Source: Candidatus Hydrogenedentota bacterium
GTDB taxonomy: Bacteria > Hydrogenedentota > Hydrogenedentia > Hydrogenedentales > SLHB01
Reading direction: 5' to 3'
DNA: 5,710 nucleotides
Assembly (NCBI GenBank): GCA_023384315.1
Contig: JAHDWY010000329.1
Coordinates: 1-5,710, forward strand
In this document: positions 5,093 to 5,710 of the stretch, piece by piece
Layout of the letters: every line of letters starts with the position of its first letter
Numbering within the stretch: position 1 is the stretch's first letter
The notes under the pieces: generated by a model
Told to the model about the DNA's origin: nothing
Database searches by the model: none
Seen by the model: only the letters and a program-made list of their open reading frames with translations
Made by a program: the position numbers and the translations under genes

Positions 5093-5710
5093 CTACCACC
5101 CTGGCGGTTGCTGGAATCGTTCGCGGAATGCCTTGTAGATGCCGCCAAACGCGCCATTGCTGAGAATCAACACCACGTCGCCAGGCTTTGTCCTATCTGC
5201 AACGTCATCAACAATTTCAGCAGTTGAAGCCGCGGCCCGCGCGTGGATCCCCGATGCGGTCCATGCCGCCGCGAGCGCATCCCGGTCGAGCCGCACATCG
5301 GCCGGGATGGATTCCGCCCGATGGATGGGGCCCAGCCAGATCGCGTCGGCCCCGGAGAACGCGTCTTGCATTTCGCCTTGAAACCGGTTCGTCACGGTCG
5401 TGTTGGAACGCGGCTCGAACAGCACCAGCAGACGCCGGTTCGGCCAGCGCATCCGGGCCGCGGCGATGGTCTCGCGGATCGCAGTCGGGTGATGGGCGAA
5501 GTCATCGACAAACGTGATGCCCTGCGCCTCGTGAAAAACTTCCATTCTCCGTCGAACGCCCTTGAACGCGGGTAAAGCATCGGCCAGCGCGCAGGGGCTC
5601 GCGCCGAACCGCGCCGCCACGGCGATCGCCGCCAGCACGTTCTGCAAGTTATGACGCCCCGCGAGGGGCACACGGAAATGCCCCCACGTTGTCCCTGCGC
5701 GGTAAACGGT
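5093..5710 (-). CDS. mpl: UDP-N-acetylmuramate:L-alanyl-gamma-D-glutamyl-meso-diaminopimelate ligase, C-terminal part
   Basis: The frame runs from the window edge (position 5710, in frame) to TAG 5093-5095, about 205 residues. The 5' end and ATPase core lie outside. Mpl is a cytoplasmic Mur-family ligase that attaches the recycled tripeptide L-Ala-gamma-D-Glu-mDAP to UDP-MurNAc with ATP. Fragment residues show the Mur-ligase hinge 'PLAGRHNLQN' (15-24) and 'GVRRRMEV' (51-58). 'DDFAHHPTAI' (69-78) is followed by 'FEPRSNT' (98-104), where MurC has a different 'FQPHRYTR'-type motif. 'LSNGAFGGIY' (183-192) is near the end. This combination separates Mpl from MurC. The C-terminal domain binds the peptide substrate. 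An in-frame GTG at 5669-5671 is internal, not the start. The presence of mpl implies a meso-diaminopimelate peptidoglycan that is recycled. Confidence 0.93.
   Translation of the reverse strand, partial: TVYRAGTTWGHFRVPLAGRHNLQNVLAAIAVAARFGASPCALADALPAFKGVRRRMEVFHEAQGITFVDDFAHHPTAIRETIAAARMRWPNRRLLVLFEPRSNTTVTNRFQGEMQDAFSGADAIWLGPIHRAESIPADVRLDRDALAAAWTASGIHARAAASTAEIVDDVADRTKPGDVVLILSNGAFGGIYKAFRERFQQPPGW

Noticed and set aside
5093..5710. MurC rather than Mpl for the last gene.
   Set aside because: FEPRSNT and LSNGAFGGIY match Mpl, whereas MurC carries a FQPHRYTR-type motif and a different C-terminus.
1..5710. A defence system, toxin-antitoxin pair, CRISPR array or mobile element.
   Set aside because: No nuclease, transposase, integrase, spaced direct repeats or paired small toxin/antitoxin frames were found on reading both strands.

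Overview
The window is a 5.7 kb, GC-rich chromosomal segment from a diderm (Gram-negative-type) bacterium. Two things point to a diderm: the 3' part of mpl, which recycles meso-diaminopimelate peptidoglycan peptides, and three proteins with lipoprotein-type signal peptides. A GH38-type mannosidase end, a large lipoprotein phosphodiesterase and small secreted lipoproteins together would fit a Planctomycetota- or Hydrogenedentota-like environmental genome. That placement is an impression from the protein style and is not proven. No tRNA, rRNA, CRISPR array, insertion sequence or phage gene is visible.

Layout. On the plus strand, positions 1-182 hold the C-terminal end of a probable GH38 alpha-mannosidase. 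Six bases later comes a small soluble protein of unknown function (189-641), probably in the same operon. Only nine bases further on, the convergent minus-strand gene 651-2768 ends; it encodes a 705-residue lipoprotein of the alkaline phosphatase/type I phosphodiesterase superfamily with a complete set of metal ligands. A 185-base divergent intergenic region (2769-2953) carries candidate promoters for both directions. It leads to a small NTF2-like secreted protein on the plus strand (2954-3376), followed by a strong GC hairpin terminator.

The rest is on the minus strand. A degenerate GGDEF-domain protein (3442-3843, possibly starting at 3906) converges on the same hairpin. A non-coding stretch of about 340 bases follows, containing the hairpin terminator of the next gene. 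That gene (4182-4970) encodes a lipoprotein with a long Pro/Ala-rich linker and a C-terminal beta-sandwich-like domain. It is preceded by a 122-base leader with an extended -10 promoter and inverted repeats. The window ends inside mpl (5093 to the edge).

The genes do not form one obvious pathway. The mannosidase pair may be one operon; the other genes look like separate transcription units with their own promoters or terminators. Several act at the envelope: the three signal-bearing proteins are exported, and Mpl works on cell-wall recycling in the cytoplasm. I see no convincing new multi-gene system. The points most worth a second look are the GGDEF-like protein that lost its active site but kept an RxxD I-site-like motif, the structured leader of the Pro-rich lipoprotein gene, and the long insertion in the lipoprotein phosphodiesterase.
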